Origin: Patescibacteria group bacterium
GTDB taxonomy: Bacteria > Patescibacteriota > Microgenomatia > Woykebacterales > 2-01-FULL-43-14
NCBI GenBank assembly: GCA_023485445.1
Contig: JAMCZT010000012.1
Coordinates: 1 to 37,636, forward strand
Length of the DNA: 37,636 nt
Reading direction: 5' to 3'
In this document: positions 8,918 to 19,389 of the stretch, piece after piece
How the letters are laid out: every line of letters begins with the position of its first letter
Numbering within the stretch: position 1 is the first letter of the stretch
Made by a program: the position numbers and the translations under genes
Notes under the pieces: generated by a model
Database searches by the model: none
What the model saw: the letters and a program-made list of their open reading frames with translations, nothing else
Told to the model about the DNA's origin: nothing

Positions 8918-9829
8918 ATGTCTGTACCAACGATTTATAACCAAATCAGTGCCAACCGGAATAAAAGCTGGTTGATCATGTTTTTATTCACCGCCTTTAT
9001 TTTGATGGTAGGCTATGTTTTTGCTCTGGCTTTAGGTTACCAAGGGCCGGGGGCACTGGGAATAGTGGGTTTTGCTCTGGTTTTCGCGGGGCTGATGAAT
9101 CTAGTTTCCTATTATTTTTCTGACCAGGTGGTTATTGCTTTATCAGGAGCAAAGCAGATCAAGGAAGGAGACGCCCAAGAGCTTTACCATCTTGTTGAGA
9201 ATTTATCAATCGGCGCTGGATTGCCAATGCCGAAGGTTTATATTATTGAGGACGATGCGCCAAACGCTTTTGCTACAGGTCGAGATCCGAAACACGCCGC
9301 TTTAGCCGTGACGACAGGCCTACTAGCTATAATGGATAAACTAGAGTTGGAGGGGGTGGTTGCCCACGAACTTTCCCACATTAAAAATTATGACACTCGG
9401 TTGATGGCAGTGGTGGTGGTCTTGGTTGGTCTAGTGGCAATCTTGGCGGACATATTTCTAAGGATTACTTGGTTTGGCGGGCGCGACCGTGAGGAAAATA
9501 AAGGCAGCGGAATTATTTTCGTGGCGGCGATTATTTTAGCTATTTTAGCTCCGATCGTTGCTCAGTTGATCAAGTTAGCGATTTCCAGACGAAGGGAGTT
9601 TTTGGCTGATGCCTCAGGAGCGCTGCTAACGCGATACCCCGAAGGGCTAGCCAATGCTTTGCTCAAAATTGGTTCTTACAATAAGCCTATGGCAAATGCA
9701 AGCACGGCAACCGCTCATCTTTATATTTCAAACCCCTTTAAAGATAAAAAGGCAGCGTCTTGGTTTGTAAATTTATTTAACACCCATCCCCCCATTGAAG
9801 AACGGGTTGCGGCTTTGAGAGCAATGTAA
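8918..9829 (+). CDS. htpX: HtpX-like membrane M48 metalloprotease
   Basis: HELSHIKNYD zinc motif, multiple TM segments, adjacent to lemA. Confidence 0.93.
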   Translation: MSVPTIYNQISANRNKSWLIMFLFTAFILMVGYVFALALGYQGPGALGIVGFALVFAGLMNLVSYYFSDQVVIALSGAKQIKEGDAQELYHLVENLSIGAGLPMPKVYIIEDDAPNAFATGRDPKHAALAVTTGLLAIMDKLELEGVVAHELSHIKNYDTRLMAVVVVLVGLVAILADIFLRITWFGGRDREENKGSGIIFVAAIILAILAPIVAQLIKLAISRRREFLADASGALLTRYPEGLANALLKIGSYNKPMANASTATAHLYISNPFKDKKAASWFVNLFNTHPPIEERVAALRAM

Positions 9830-9845
9830 ACAAAAGGAGTAAAAA

Positions 9846-10139
9846 TTGGCGATTCAGAAAACACAAGTGCAGCATGTGGCCGAGTTGGCTCAACTGAAGT
9901 TAACCTCGTCAGAGTTGGAAAAATATACGAAACAGTTGTCTGAAATTATTGACTATGACATGGGTTTATTAAATAAGATCGAAACGGACGGGATCGAGCC
10001 AACCGCCCAGGTGACGGGTTTGGAAGACGTGACGCAAAACGACAATCCGAGGCCTTCTTTGGATCAAAAAGAAGCTTTGAAGAATGTTCCTGAAACGGAA
10101 GAGGGGTACTTTAAGACAGGGGTTATCTTGGAACAATAA
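9846..10139 (+). CDS. gatC: Asp/Glu-tRNA(Asn/Gln) amidotransferase subunit C
   Basis: 97 aa GatC-like sequence ([31 protein letters not shown]), immediately upstream of gatA. Confidence 0.9.
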   Translation: MAIQKTQVQHVAELAQLKLTSSELEKYTKQLSEIIDYDMGLLNKIETDGIEPTAQVTGLEDVTQNDNPRPSLDQKEALKNVPETEEGYFKTGVILEQ

Positions 10140-10146
10140 GATATTT

Positions 10147-11565
10147 ATGAAAGGCAAGCTTATAGAATTGACGATAAAAGAGGCGCACAAGTTAATTAAA
10201 GATAGAGAGATTTCTGCAGTCGAGTTAACCGAAGGGTTTTTGGCACGAATTAGAGACGTTGACGCGAAGATAAAGGCTTATTTAACCGTCACACCAGAGT
10301 TGGCTTTAGCACAAGCCAAGGCGGTGGATGATTTCGTGGCTAAGAAACAAGAAATTGGCCTTTTGGCGGGTATTCCAGGGACGATCAAAGATGTTTTGAT
10401 GACCAAAGGCATTCAAACAACAGCAGCTTCAAAGATTTTAGAAAACTTTAATCCGCCATATAGTGCCACTACCGTGGATAAACTGCTAGATCAGCGAGCG
10501 GTGTTGCTCGGAAAGACTAACTGTGACGAATTTGCCATGGGGGCTTCAACGGAAAATTCAGCCTATTTTGAAAGCCGCAACCCTTGGGATCTCCAAAGGG
10601 TGCCCGGAGGATCAAGCGGTGGCTCTGCGGCCGCGGTAGCGGCTTCAGAGGCTATGTTTGCTTTAGCCTCTGACACTGGCGGTTCGATTCGCCAGCCAGC
10701 TTCTTTTTGCGGTGTGGTCGGTCTAAAACCTACTTATGGCCGGGTTAGCCGATTTGGCTTGATTGCCATGGCTTCGTCTTTCGACACAGTCGGACCCATT
10801 ACGAGAGACGTGAAAGACGCGGCGATTGTGCTGCAAGAGATCGCTGGTTCTGATGCCAATGATTCCACGTCTCTGAAAAAAGATGTTCCTGATTATTTGA
10901 AAGCTTTGGAAAGGCCAATCAAGAGTTTGAAAGTGGGTATGCCAAAAGAGTATTTTATTAAAGGGATTGACCCGACCGTGGAAAAGGTGGTTCGAGAAGC
11001 AATTAAAAAAATTGAAGGTCTAGGAGCGGAATTGGTTGAGGTTAGCCTTCCTCATACTCAGTACGCCATTCCAACGTATTACATTTTGGTTCCTTCCGAA
11101 GTTTCTTCAAATATGGCTCGATTTGATAGGATACGTTATGGTCTTGGCCGAGATAAGTTTGGGGAGGAAGTTAAACGACGGATAATGCTGGGAACTTACG
11201 CCCTTTCTTCTGGCTACTTTGACGCTTACTATTCAAAAGCCGCGAAAGTTAGAACTTTGATCAAGCAAGACTTTGAAGAGGTTTTTAAGAAAGTTGATAT
11301 TCTAGTTACCCCGACGACTCCTTCAACTGCGTTTAAATTTGGCGAAAATATTAACGATCCTTTGAAGATGTATTTGGCCGATATATTTACCTGTCCAGTA
11401 AATTTAGCCGGCGTTCCAGCTATCAGCATCCCGTGTGGTTTCGCAGATGGTTTGCCAGTCGGGCTGCAGGTTATCGGCCCTCACTTTGATGAAGAGAGGG
11501 TTTTGAACGTGGCTTACCATTACGAGCAGTCTACCGATTGGCATAATCAAAAACCAGAGATTTAA
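10147..11565 (+). CDS. gatA: Asp/Glu-tRNA(Asn/Gln) amidotransferase subunit A
   Basis: Amidase signature [56 protein letters not shown] at 10147 is more likely than 10084. Confidence 0.95.
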   Translation: MKGKLIELTIKEAHKLIKDREISAVELTEGFLARIRDVDAKIKAYLTVTPELALAQAKAVDDFVAKKQEIGLLAGIPGTIKDVLMTKGIQTTAASKILENFNPPYSATTVDKLLDQRAVLLGKTNCDEFAMGASTENSAYFESRNPWDLQRVPGGSSGGSAAAVAASEAMFALASDTGGSIRQPASFCGVVGLKPTYGRVSRFGLIAMASSFDTVGPITRDVKDAAIVLQEIAGSDANDSTSLKKDVPDYLKALERPIKSLKVGMPKEYFIKGIDPTVEKVVREAIKKIEGLGAELVEVSLPHTQYAIPTYYILVPSEVSSNMARFDRIRYGLGRDKFGEEVKRRIMLGTYALSSGYFDAYYSKAAKVRTLIKQDFEEVFKKVDILVTPTTPSTAFKFGENINDPLKMYLADIFTCPVNLAGVPAISIPCGFADGLPVGLQVIGPHFDEERVLNVAYHYEQSTDWHNQKPEI

Positions 11566-11569
11566 ACAA

Positions 11570-11965
11570 ATGGGGATTTTTAAGTTTTTATTTAAAAGTT
11601 TTTTTCCAGCTGAAGGTCGATTAACGGCTAGTGATGTTAATCAGATTAGGGGTAGCTGGGGTAAGGTTGAGGAGCAGTTGAGCTTCGGGAAACTGAGTAA
11701 TTTGCAGCAAGCCGTGATTTTGGCCGATAAAACAGTGGATTATGCTTTGAGGGCTTTTTATCCCAATACGGTTACAATGGGAGATCGTTTGAAGCTGGCA
11801 AAACAAAAGTTCCAGGGAGATTTAAAGGCTTACGATGACTTATGGTACGCCCATAAAATTAGGAATGAAATAGCTCACAACATCGATTTTTACCTGCCAA
11901 GTTTTGAAGCCAAGAGTGTCGTTGAGAAATTTAGGAATGCCCTAAAGTATTTGGGGGCGATTTGA
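11570..11965 (+). CDS. HEPN-like hypothetical protein between gatA and gatB
   Basis: 131 aa, predicted helical; ILADKTVDYALRAFY... and YAHKIRNEIAHNIDF (Rx4H motif). Confidence 0.5.
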   Translation: MGIFKFLFKSFFPAEGRLTASDVNQIRGSWGKVEEQLSFGKLSNLQQAVILADKTVDYALRAFYPNTVTMGDRLKLAKQKFQGDLKAYDDLWYAHKIRNEIAHNIDFYLPSFEAKSVVEKFRNALKYLGAI

Positions 11966-11967
11966 TT

Positions 11968-13464
11968 ATGAAATACGATGTTATCATCGGACTCGAAGTC
12001 CACGTCCAATTGAAAACAAAATCAAAAATGTTTTGCCGCTGCTCGGCTAGCGTGTGGAAGGCGCAGCCTAATTCCCATACTTGTCCGGTTTGCTTGGGTT
12101 TGCCCGGAGCCTTGCCAGTGGCGAACGAAGAAGCGGTTAGGGAGGCTTTGAAAATAGGTTTAGCGCTAAATTGCCAGTTACTAAACAGAGCCAAATTTGA
12201 TCGCAAGCATTATTTTTATCCAGATTTGTCGAAGGGTTACCAAATTTCCCAGTACGATCTGCCTTTTTGTGTTAATGGGTGGTTGGAGGTAGATGGCAGC
12301 CGAATCGGGGTTACTCGCTCCCACTTGGAAGAAGATACCGGAAAACTAGTGCATGATGACAAGAACAGCTTAATCGACTTTAACCGAAGCGGAATTCCTC
12401 TCATGGAAGTTGTTTCCGAACCAGATATCCGGTCTCCGCAAGAAGCCAGGCTTTATGCACAAAAAATCCAGCAAATCGTCCGCTACTTAGGGGTTTCAGA
12501 TGCGGATATGGAAAGAGGTAGCTTGCGAGTTGACGCGAATGTTTCTCTTCAAAAGCCAGGGAAATGGAAAGTCGAAGATGGGAAAGTTTTGGGAGTTGTG
12601 AACAATGAGCTCAACCCTAAGGTAGAAATAAAGAACATGAATTCTTTTCGATCGATAGAGCGGGCTCTGACTTACGAGATCGAAAGGCAGTTACAACTTT
12701 TTGAAAAAGAGGAAAAGCTTAGCCAGGAAACGAGAGGTTGGGTTGAGGCAAAAGGAATAACGGTAAAGCAGAGGTCGAAAGAGTTTGCCCCGGATTATCG
12801 GTATTTTCCGGAGCCTGACTTACCGCCTTTTGTTTTTAAGAATTCTTACTTTGAAGTAATAAAAAAGGAAATTCCCGAGCTGCCTGACCAAAAAATAAAC
12901 CGTTTTTACCATGATTACGCTTTGGAGATCAAAGAAGCGGAGATTGTGACGGCGACAAAAGAACTTGCGGATTGGTTTGAAGGAGCGGTTAAAGCTTACG
13001 CTCAAACCGAAAAAGAAGGTACCACTTACGACCATATTGACTCTTGGAAAGTGAAGTTGATTTATAATTGGGTTTCTGGAGAATTATTGCGACGGATTAA
13101 TGAGCTTCAAGTGCCTCTTGGCGAAGTAAAAGTAACTCCCGCCCAGCTTGCCGAATTGTTGTATTTGATCGACAAAGGGGAAATTTCCAGCACAATAGCT
13201 AAGGAAGTGTTCGCGGAAATGTTTAAAACAGGCCTTGACGCGAAAAAAATAGTCGAAGAAAAAGGCTTGAAACAAGTTTCAGATGAAATCCAGCTCCGAG
13301 AGGCAGTTCGTGAAGTAATTAACCTGAATCCAAAGCCGGTCGCCGATATTGCGGTCGGAAAAAAAGAAGCCAAAGGGTTCTTAATCGGCCAAATAATGAA
13401 AATGACTTCCGGCCGGGCTAATCCAGGCTTGGTGAATAAAATACTAGAGGAAGAGTTAGGTTAA
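11968..13464 (+). CDS. gatB: Asp/Glu-tRNA(Asn/Gln) amidotransferase subunit B
   Basis: YDVIIGLEVHVQLKTKSKMFC, TCPVCLGLPGALPVAN, LEEDTGKL, NRSGIPLMEVVSEPDI. Confidence 0.95.
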   Translation: MKYDVIIGLEVHVQLKTKSKMFCRCSASVWKAQPNSHTCPVCLGLPGALPVANEEAVREALKIGLALNCQLLNRAKFDRKHYFYPDLSKGYQISQYDLPFCVNGWLEVDGSRIGVTRSHLEEDTGKLVHDDKNSLIDFNRSGIPLMEVVSEPDIRSPQEARLYAQKIQQIVRYLGVSDADMERGSLRVDANVSLQKPGKWKVEDGKVLGVVNNELNPKVEIKNMNSFRSIERALTYEIERQLQLFEKEEKLSQETRGWVEAKGITVKQRSKEFAPDYRYFPEPDLPPFVFKNSYFEVIKKEIPELPDQKINRFYHDYALEIKEAEIVTATKELADWFEGAVKAYAQTEKEGTTYDHIDSWKVKLIYNWVSGELLRRINELQVPLGEVKVTPAQLAELLYLIDKGEISSTIAKEVFAEMFKTGLDAKKIVEEKGLKQVSDEIQLREAVREVINLNPKPVADIAVGKKEAKGFLIGQIMKMTSGRANPGLVNKILEEELG

Positions 13465-13479
13465 GTTTAAGCGAATGTT

Positions 13480-15273
13480 ATGGCTACCCTAGAAGATATA
13501 AAATATGAATTTATCACGACTCAAGAGGCTTTAGAAAAGATTGTTCCAGGTTTAGAAAAAGCTCCAACGGTTTCTGTTGACACCGAAGGAAATAGTCTTG
13601 ATCCGTACCAATCAAAGCTTTTATTACTCCAACTTTCAACTCCTGAAGAAAATTACGTCATTGATTGCACTAAAGTAAATCTATCTCCGGTAAAGGCGGT
13701 TCTTGAAGCAGAAAAGCCTTTAAAAATTCTCCAGAACGCAAAGTATGATTATTCTGTCTTAAAAGTCCAGGCGGGGATAATCTTAGGGGCGATTTACGAT
13801 ACCATGATCGCCGAACGTTTGATCACTTGCGGTTTGAGTCGCGAGATTTCCTTGAGGACAATAGCTGATAAATATCTAGGTGTGAAATTGGAAAAAGTCA
13901 CCCGGGAAAGTTTTACCGATCCAAAAAATCCTGCCTTGAGGGGAAAATTTACTAAAGAGCAGTTAGATTACGCGGCTCGCGACTCTCATATTTTATTGGA
14001 TATTTTTAAAAAACAGTTCAAGCAATTGCAGGAACAGGGGCTAATAGAGACAGCTAAACTGGAATTTAAAGTGATTTCAGTGGTGGCGGAGATGGAATTG
14101 AAAGGTTCTTTGATCGACACCAAAAAGTGGCGGGCGCATATTGAAGAACTAGAAGAAAAAAGGAACGCCATTAACCAGGAAATCCAAAACGATCTTCGGC
14201 CGCTAGCCGCTTTTACCCAAGTCGATTTATTCGGAAATGAAATGGATGCCATTAACCTCGATAGCCCCTTGCAGTTACTGGACGCTTTTAAGAAATTAGG
14301 GGTGGAACTTCCAAATACATCTGAAGCCACTTTGCAGAAATGCGAACACCCTTTGGCCAAAAAATTGCTGGAGTATCGGGGCTACGAAAAAATGATCACG
14401 TCCTTTGGGGAAACGATTTTGCAAAAGATTAACCCCATTACCGGTAGGCTTCATCCAGATTTCATTCAGCTTGGCGCAGACACGGGACGCTTTGCCTGCA
14501 ATAACCCAAACCTGCAGCAGATTCCGGCTGAATCTGGTTTTCGCAGCTGCTTTGTGGCGAGCCCTGGTTATAAGTTAGTTACGGCCGATTATTCTCAAAT
14601 CGAGCTGAGAATCATGGCCGAAGTAAGCGAAGATCCTGTTTTTTTGGAAGCTTTTTTATCTGACCAGGATTTGCACACTTTGACGGCCAGCCAGATGTTT
14701 CGGATTCCCATCGAGCAAGTGGATAAAGCTAAGAGGTTCCAGGCAAAATCGATTAATTTTGGTTTGATGTATGGTCGTGGGCCGGCTTCTTTAGCTGTTC
14801 AAATTGGTGTGACGGTAGATGAAGCCAGAGAACTTCTCGATGTTTATTTTAAAACTTATCGAAAAGTAAAGCAGTGGTTGGATAATATCGGTCGATCTGC
14901 GGTGAAGAATTGCTACGTCCGGACATTGGGTGGAAGGAGGAGGTCTTTTATTTTACCGGACCGCGATCACCCTGATTATTTAAAATTAATCGGTGGAATT
15001 GAACGGCAAGGGAAAAATACGCCTATTCAAGGGACTTCCGCCGATATTACCAAATACGCCTTAATTTTTATTTATGGAGAATTTTCAAAGAAGAATTTGG
15101 ATGCTCATCTGATCCATACGGTTCATGACGAAATTGTTTCTGAAGCCAGGGAGGATATTGCCGAGGAAGTAGCCAAAATTGTTGAAGAGCAGATGATCAG
15201 GGCTGGAGCGCTTCTTTTGAAAAAATGCCCCGTTAAAGTCGAAGTAAAGGTTTCCAACTATTGGGAAAAGTAG
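13480..15273 (+). CDS. polA: DNA polymerase I with 3'-5' exonuclease and polymerase domains, no 5' nuclease domain
   Basis: DEDDy exonuclease residues (VDTEG, YAARDSHILL), motif A ADYSQIELRIMAE, RFQAKSINFGLMYG, motif C HTVHDEIV; 597 aa. Confidence 0.93.
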   Translation: MATLEDIKYEFITTQEALEKIVPGLEKAPTVSVDTEGNSLDPYQSKLLLLQLSTPEENYVIDCTKVNLSPVKAVLEAEKPLKILQNAKYDYSVLKVQAGIILGAIYDTMIAERLITCGLSREISLRTIADKYLGVKLEKVTRESFTDPKNPALRGKFTKEQLDYAARDSHILLDIFKKQFKQLQEQGLIETAKLEFKVISVVAEMELKGSLIDTKKWRAHIEELEEKRNAINQEIQNDLRPLAAFTQVDLFGNEMDAINLDSPLQLLDAFKKLGVELPNTSEATLQKCEHPLAKKLLEYRGYEKMITSFGETILQKINPITGRLHPDFIQLGADTGRFACNNPNLQQIPAESGFRSCFVASPGYKLVTADYSQIELRIMAEVSEDPVFLEAFLSDQDLHTLTASQMFRIPIEQVDKAKRFQAKSINFGLMYGRGPASLAVQIGVTVDEARELLDVYFKTYRKVKQWLDNIGRSAVKNCYVRTLGGRRRSFILPDRDHPDYLKLIGGIERQGKNTPIQGTSADITKYALIFIYGEFSKKNLDAHLIHTVHDEIVSEAREDIAEEVAKIVEEQMIRAGALLLKKCPVKVEVKVSNYWEK

Positions 15274-15311
15274 GCGCGTTCAAAGTTTCCAAAAACGCGC
15301 CGTAAGTTTTT
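15273..15311 (+). terminator. Rho-independent terminator after polA
   Basis: GGCGCGTT...AACGCGCC then GTAAGTTTTT. Confidence 0.65.
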
Positions 15312-15323
15312 ATTCATCAAACT

Positions 15324-15770
15324 TTATTTCCGTAGCTTTGCCTCAAAGTTTTCTAGCATCTTTTTGCTTCTTTCGTCTAACAAAGAATAGTTATCTTCAT
15401 AACGAGATACTATTCTTGAGACTTTTTTGGTAAGTTCTGGCGACCCTTGTTGAAACGTTTGGGTTGCATTTAAGGCATAAGTCATTAGGAAGATGACATC
15501 TTGGTTAGATTTGGGTTGCCGGAAAAATTGGGTTGAATGGGTGGACTCTAAGTAGTTCGCCCAGAAGTCTAGCTCCTTATTTACCCATTGGCTCATATCT
15601 CTCTCGTATCTTCCGGCATGGATGGCTTGCCACTGTCGGCTATCCTCAACGTACTGCCTTAGCTGGTGCTGATTAAACGCCAGCTCTTCGTTGACCTGCA
15701 CGTAATTATAAGCAAGCACGACAAACAAAATGTTGACTATGATAGCTTCCCAGATTACAAGGTGTTTCAC
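15324..15770 (-). CDS. Hypothetical membrane-anchored protein
   Basis: 148 aa ORF with N-terminal hydrophobic segment, RBS-like sequence upstream. Confidence 0.65.
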   Translation of the reverse strand: MKHLVIWEAIIVNILFVVLAYNYVQVNEELAFNQHQLRQYVEDSRQWQAIHAGRYERDMSQWVNKELDFWANYLESTHSTQFFRQPKSNQDVIFLMTYALNATQTFQQGSPELTKKVSRIVSRYEDNYSLLDERSKKMLENFEAKLRK

Positions 15771-15895
15771 TTTCCTCTCTCCTTTGGAAATTTAATTTTC
15801 TTTTTTATATCATGAGCTTCGTTGCTTGTCAAACTTTTGACAGCTCTAGTTTAGGTGCTATATTTTCCTTAACATTCAAAAAAGGAGAGGAAGAA

Positions 15896-16045
15896 ATGCC
15901 AAGTTTTCTGATAGTGAACCAGGGGAGACACATTATCGAATGTTATATAAATCCAACTGATGACATTTTAAGCGATGCGAACGCGCATGTTCGCAAGTCG
16001 AAGGGGAAGGAGAATCTCGACGAGAGGTTCTTATCCTTATTTTGA
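15896..16045 (+). CDS. Small protein, 49 aa
   Basis: AAAGGAGAGG then ATG at 15896; better supported than the 15812 start. Confidence 0.5.
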   Translation: MPSFLIVNQGRHIIECYINPTDDILSDANAHVRKSKGKENLDERFLSLF

Positions 16046-16049
16046 GGGC

Positions 16050-16078
16050 TTGACAGGTACTTTTGTTCGAATTATAGT
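16050..16078 (+). promoter_or_regulatory. Sigma70-type promoter
   Basis: TTGACA - 17 nt - TATAGT upstream of the LysM gene. Confidence 0.75.
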
Positions 16079-16113
16079 TAATATACTAACTGCCCCTTAG
16101 GAGGGCTTTTTTT

Positions 16114-16749
16114 ATGAAAAAAGAAAAAAAACAAAAGTCGATAGGTACAAACTTACCCCTTTATTTTTCCCAGTTAAATCTCTCCAACCAACAAAATTTA
16201 ATTACCGCAGGAATTTCTTTGGTGCTAGTGTTTGTTTTAGGTTTTTCGATTTTTAATTACTTTTCTTCAGTCAATAAAGAAGCTAAACAAAACGTGGGAG
16301 AAAATTCAACACAGTCTTCAGAGACGGTTAAAGGTGAAAACAAGGCGGCGAAAGATACTACTTCCAAGCCAGAAACATACACGGTTAAAGAAGGGGATAC
16401 CCTTTGGAATATCGCGGAAAATGTTTATAAAGATGGTTTCCGTTGGACGGAAATCAGCCAAGCCAATGGTTTGACGGACCCAAACACGATTCATGTTGGA
16501 AATGTTTTGACTATTCCTCAGGGACAAGTTTCCGGAACTTCAACGGTGGCCGAAGGTGTTCCAACTTCTAGCGCCGGAACTGGTGGTGGATCATATATTG
16601 CTCGAGAAGGTGACAGTGTTTGGAGCATTGCCGAGCATTATTATGGCAGCGGTTTTGAATGGTATCGAATTGATCAAGTGAATAAGTTTGACAAGCTTCC
16701 AAACGGCCGTCCATTAATCAGGCCAGGTCAAAGAATCACCATCCCCTAA
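16114..16749 (+). CDS. Membrane-anchored protein with two LysM domains
   Basis: TM segment then YTVKEGDTLWNIAENVYKDG... and YIAREGDSVWSIAEHYYGSG... repeats; paralogous to 4359-5087. Confidence 0.92.
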   Translation: MKKEKKQKSIGTNLPLYFSQLNLSNQQNLITAGISLVLVFVLGFSIFNYFSSVNKEAKQNVGENSTQSSETVKGENKAAKDTTSKPETYTVKEGDTLWNIAENVYKDGFRWTEISQANGLTDPNTIHVGNVLTIPQGQVSGTSTVAEGVPTSSAGTGGGSYIAREGDSVWSIAEHYYGSGFEWYRIDQVNKFDKLPNGRPLIRPGQRITIP

Positions 16750-16753
16750 TTTC

Positions 16754-16782
16754 TTGCTTGAAAATTTTTTTATTGTTATACT
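16754..16782 (+). promoter_or_regulatory. Sigma70-type promoter
   Basis: TTGCTT - 17 nt - TATACT upstream of the CAP gene. Confidence 0.6.
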
Positions 16783-16788
16783 TTAATC

Positions 16789-17691
16789 ATGGAATGGCTT
16801 GCCCACTTGCTAATTCCCCACGAAGGGAATAATCATCACGCCCATTTGATCCGCTACCCAAATTTAGCTATAGTGGCCGCTTTTTTGATTTTGGCCTCCT
16901 TTTCTGTCAGCCTTTTTTCCAAAGGGTCGCCCCAAGTTTTAGGGTTCGCGACTGATATTAAGGTCGAAGAGCTTATTTCCTTGACTAATAAAGAAAGGGA
17001 AAAGAACGGGTTGCCTTCCTTGAAAGAAAGTCCTGTTTTAGATGCAGCAGCGGCACAAAAAGCCCAGGATATGTTTAAGAAAGATTATTGGGCCCATATT
17101 GCCCCTGACGGCACGACTCCTTGGGTCTTTTTCAAAAATAACAGCTATGTTTACAGTTACGCCGGAGAAAACTTGGCTCGTGATTTTTACACTTCTTCTG
17201 CAGTGGTAGCCGCTTGGATGAAAAGTTCTAGCCACCGTGAAAATATCGTCAACTCTCGCTATGAGGAAATCGGTATGGCTGTGGTCGACGGGAAACTAGG
17301 CGGTGAAGACACTACTTTGGTCGTCCAGTTTTTCGGGACTCCATCAAAGGCGACATTACTGCCAATTATTTCCTCAGATCAAGGGGCTCAAGGCGTAGGT
17401 ATCGGCCAGCAGTTAGAGTCTAACGGGTCAAAACCTGTTTCCGTTCTTCCTTCTGCGACTACTGCTCCCACCGAGAACTCAATTTTTAGCGGGTTGGAAA
17501 ATTTGGGGCTGACCCAAAAGATATATTTAGGAGTCTTAATTTTGCTTTTCTTGGCTTTCGTGATCGATAGCGTTGTATTGTATCGACGGAGAATCGAGCG
17601 TAAAAACAGCCATTCTCTAATGCATGCGTCGTTAATTGCCATTCTTGTATTTTTGATAATCATTGGAGCGACGAAAGGGGTTATCATCTAA
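16789..17691 (+). CDS. CAP/SCP-domain (YkwD-like) protein with TM segments
   Basis: LTNKEREKNGLPSLKESPVLDAAAAQKAQDM, AGENLARDF, WMKSSSHRENIVNSRYEEIGMAVV. Confidence 0.9.
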   Translation: MEWLAHLLIPHEGNNHHAHLIRYPNLAIVAAFLILASFSVSLFSKGSPQVLGFATDIKVEELISLTNKEREKNGLPSLKESPVLDAAAAQKAQDMFKKDYWAHIAPDGTTPWVFFKNNSYVYSYAGENLARDFYTSSAVVAAWMKSSSHRENIVNSRYEEIGMAVVDGKLGGEDTTLVVQFFGTPSKATLLPIISSDQGAQGVGIGQQLESNGSKPVSVLPSATTAPTENSIFSGLENLGLTQKIYLGVLILLFLAFVIDSVVLYRRRIERKNSHSLMHASLIAILVFLIIIGATKGVII

Positions 17692-17694
17692 GCT

Positions 17695-17952
17695 ATGGTT
17701 GGATATTTTTTGAAGCATGTTGCCCAATTTTTCCTCTTGATTATCGCGCTATCCGCGGCGCTCTTTGTGCTGAATTTTACTTCGGACTTGTTTTGGCGGA
17801 CGACGATGATTTTTGCTATTTCTGCCGGTTATTTAGGATACGGGACGGCCCATCATCAAGAAGAAAAGAACTTAAATTTTTCCACTCTTTTGGAGTACCT
17901 TTTTATCGCCCTCATTGCTTTAATAACGCTCTACGCAGTTTTTGTCCGTTAG
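17695..17952 (+). CDS. Small hypothetical membrane protein
   Basis: 85 aa, several hydrophobic segments, directly after the CAP gene. Confidence 0.65.
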   Translation: MVGYFLKHVAQFFLLIIALSAALFVLNFTSDLFWRTTMIFAISAGYLGYGTAHHQEEKNLNFSTLLEYLFIALIALITLYAVFVR

Positions 17953-17988
17953 TTTGCAACAAACCTTTTGATAAGTTACGATAGAAAC

Positions 17989-18789
17989 ATGAAGAAAATT
18001 GTTCTTTGCCCTCCTGATTATTATGATATTGAATACGAAATAAACCCTTGGATGAGCCTTGGAAATAAGGTTGACAAGCTAAAAGTTCAAGGGCAGTATC
18101 AAGCTTTAAGACAGCTTTACCTTCGACTGGACGTACAAACATTAGAAATAAAACCAGACCCTGGCTTGCCGGATATGGTTTACACGATTAACACTGGTTG
18201 GGTAGCGAAAGGTATTTTCATCAAGGCAAATTTCCGCTACCCTCAGCGCAGGAGAGAAGCGGATTTAATGGGAGAGTTTCTCGAGGAAGAACTGAATTTA
18301 GAAACGAAAACATTACCCACAGGTGTTTATTTTGAAGGTGGGGGCGACCTATTGAAAGCGGGAGAAAAATACTTTTTAGGTTGGGGGAAGCGGTCAGTTT
18401 ATGAAGCAAAAAATTACTTGGAAGAGTTTCTTGAAAGCAAAATTATTGATATAAACCTTGAAAACCCTTATTTTTACCACCTTGATACCTGTTTTGCTCC
18501 CCTTTGCGAAGATACGGTGGTAATAAATGAAGGCGCCTTTAAACCAGAAGAGTTGAAAAAAATCCAGCAAAATTTTAAAAACATAATCGTAACCAATGAG
18601 CAAGACAATAAATTTTTAGCTTGTAACATCGTCGTATTTGAAAAAAATATCATCATCACCAAAGGAATTTCCCTTGGTCTGCGCCAAAGGATAGAAAGCT
18701 TTGGTTTTCAGGTCCACGAAGTCGGGATGAGCGAATACTTAAAAGGCGGCGGCAGCGTCAAGTGCGTTAGTTTGGGGATTGAAGATTGA
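17989..18789 (+). CDS. Amidinotransferase/DDAH-like protein
   Basis: PPDYYDIEYEINPWM, PDMVYTINTG, FEGGGDLL, LDTCFAPL, GGGSVKCVSLGI (putative catalytic Cys). Confidence 0.85.
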   Translation: MKKIVLCPPDYYDIEYEINPWMSLGNKVDKLKVQGQYQALRQLYLRLDVQTLEIKPDPGLPDMVYTINTGWVAKGIFIKANFRYPQRRREADLMGEFLEEELNLETKTLPTGVYFEGGGDLLKAGEKYFLGWGKRSVYEAKNYLEEFLESKIIDINLENPYFYHLDTCFAPLCEDTVVINEGAFKPEELKKIQQNFKNIIVTNEQDNKFLACNIVVFEKNIIITKGISLGLRQRIESFGFQVHEVGMSEYLKGGGSVKCVSLGIED

Positions 18790-18867
18790 CTTCCAAACTT
18801 CCATTCGTTAGAATGGTTTATACTAGAGGGTTGAGGCATTTTTCTAAAAATTAAAGGTTACGGAGAG

Positions 18868-19389
18868 ATGAAAATAAACATTGATAGCGACAATTTGCTC
18901 TTTGCAATCAAAGACTTGGAAAGGCGAATTTCGTTACCTGAAGAATGGGCCGTTATCAAAGGCCCTTTTATCCGGGTGACCTATGGGCCTTTTAGGAAGA
19001 TTTTAGTGGTAGCAACGAAAGGCCGACCAGAAAAGCTGAAAGTCCGGATAATAAAAGGGAAGGACCAGTTGTCAGAGGTGTCAAGCAGGAATGGGAAAGT
19101 GACACTAACGGTTTCAGAAATCCCTGAAGGAATTGATCCGGAGGCGGCCGTGATTTCAATCGACGCCGATGGTGAGGATGAGATGCTCGTTTCTGGAACT
19201 TGCCTCTACTGCGACGACCTGATCAGGCCAAGCCAAAAGTCTAGCTGTAGTCACCACTGCAAAGATTGCGGTTCTTTCTGTGCAGAGTGTTCCGGCAAGA
19301 AAAGACAAGCTATCCGAAGGTTTCTGAAAGAAAAAATAGGAAAGGAGAGTAAAAACTTTGAGCGAGCTGTTAAGGCAATTCAATGCTAA
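18868..19389 (+). CDS. Hypothetical protein with Cys-rich putative zinc-binding region
   Basis: CLYCDDLIRPSQKSSCSHHCKDCGSFCAEC near the C-terminus. Confidence 0.65.
   Translation: MKINIDSDNLLFAIKDLERRISLPEEWAVIKGPFIRVTYGPFRKILVVATKGRPEKLKVRIIKGKDQLSEVSSRNGKVTLTVSEIPEGIDPEAAVISIDADGEDEMLVSGTCLYCDDLIRPSQKSSCSHHCKDCGSFCAECSGKKRQAIRRFLKEKIGKESKNFERAVKAIQC

Noticed and set aside
15812-15895. Upstream extension of small ORF 15812-16045
   Set aside because: A good RBS precedes the internal ATG at 15896; the extension overlaps the promoter region of the divergent gene.
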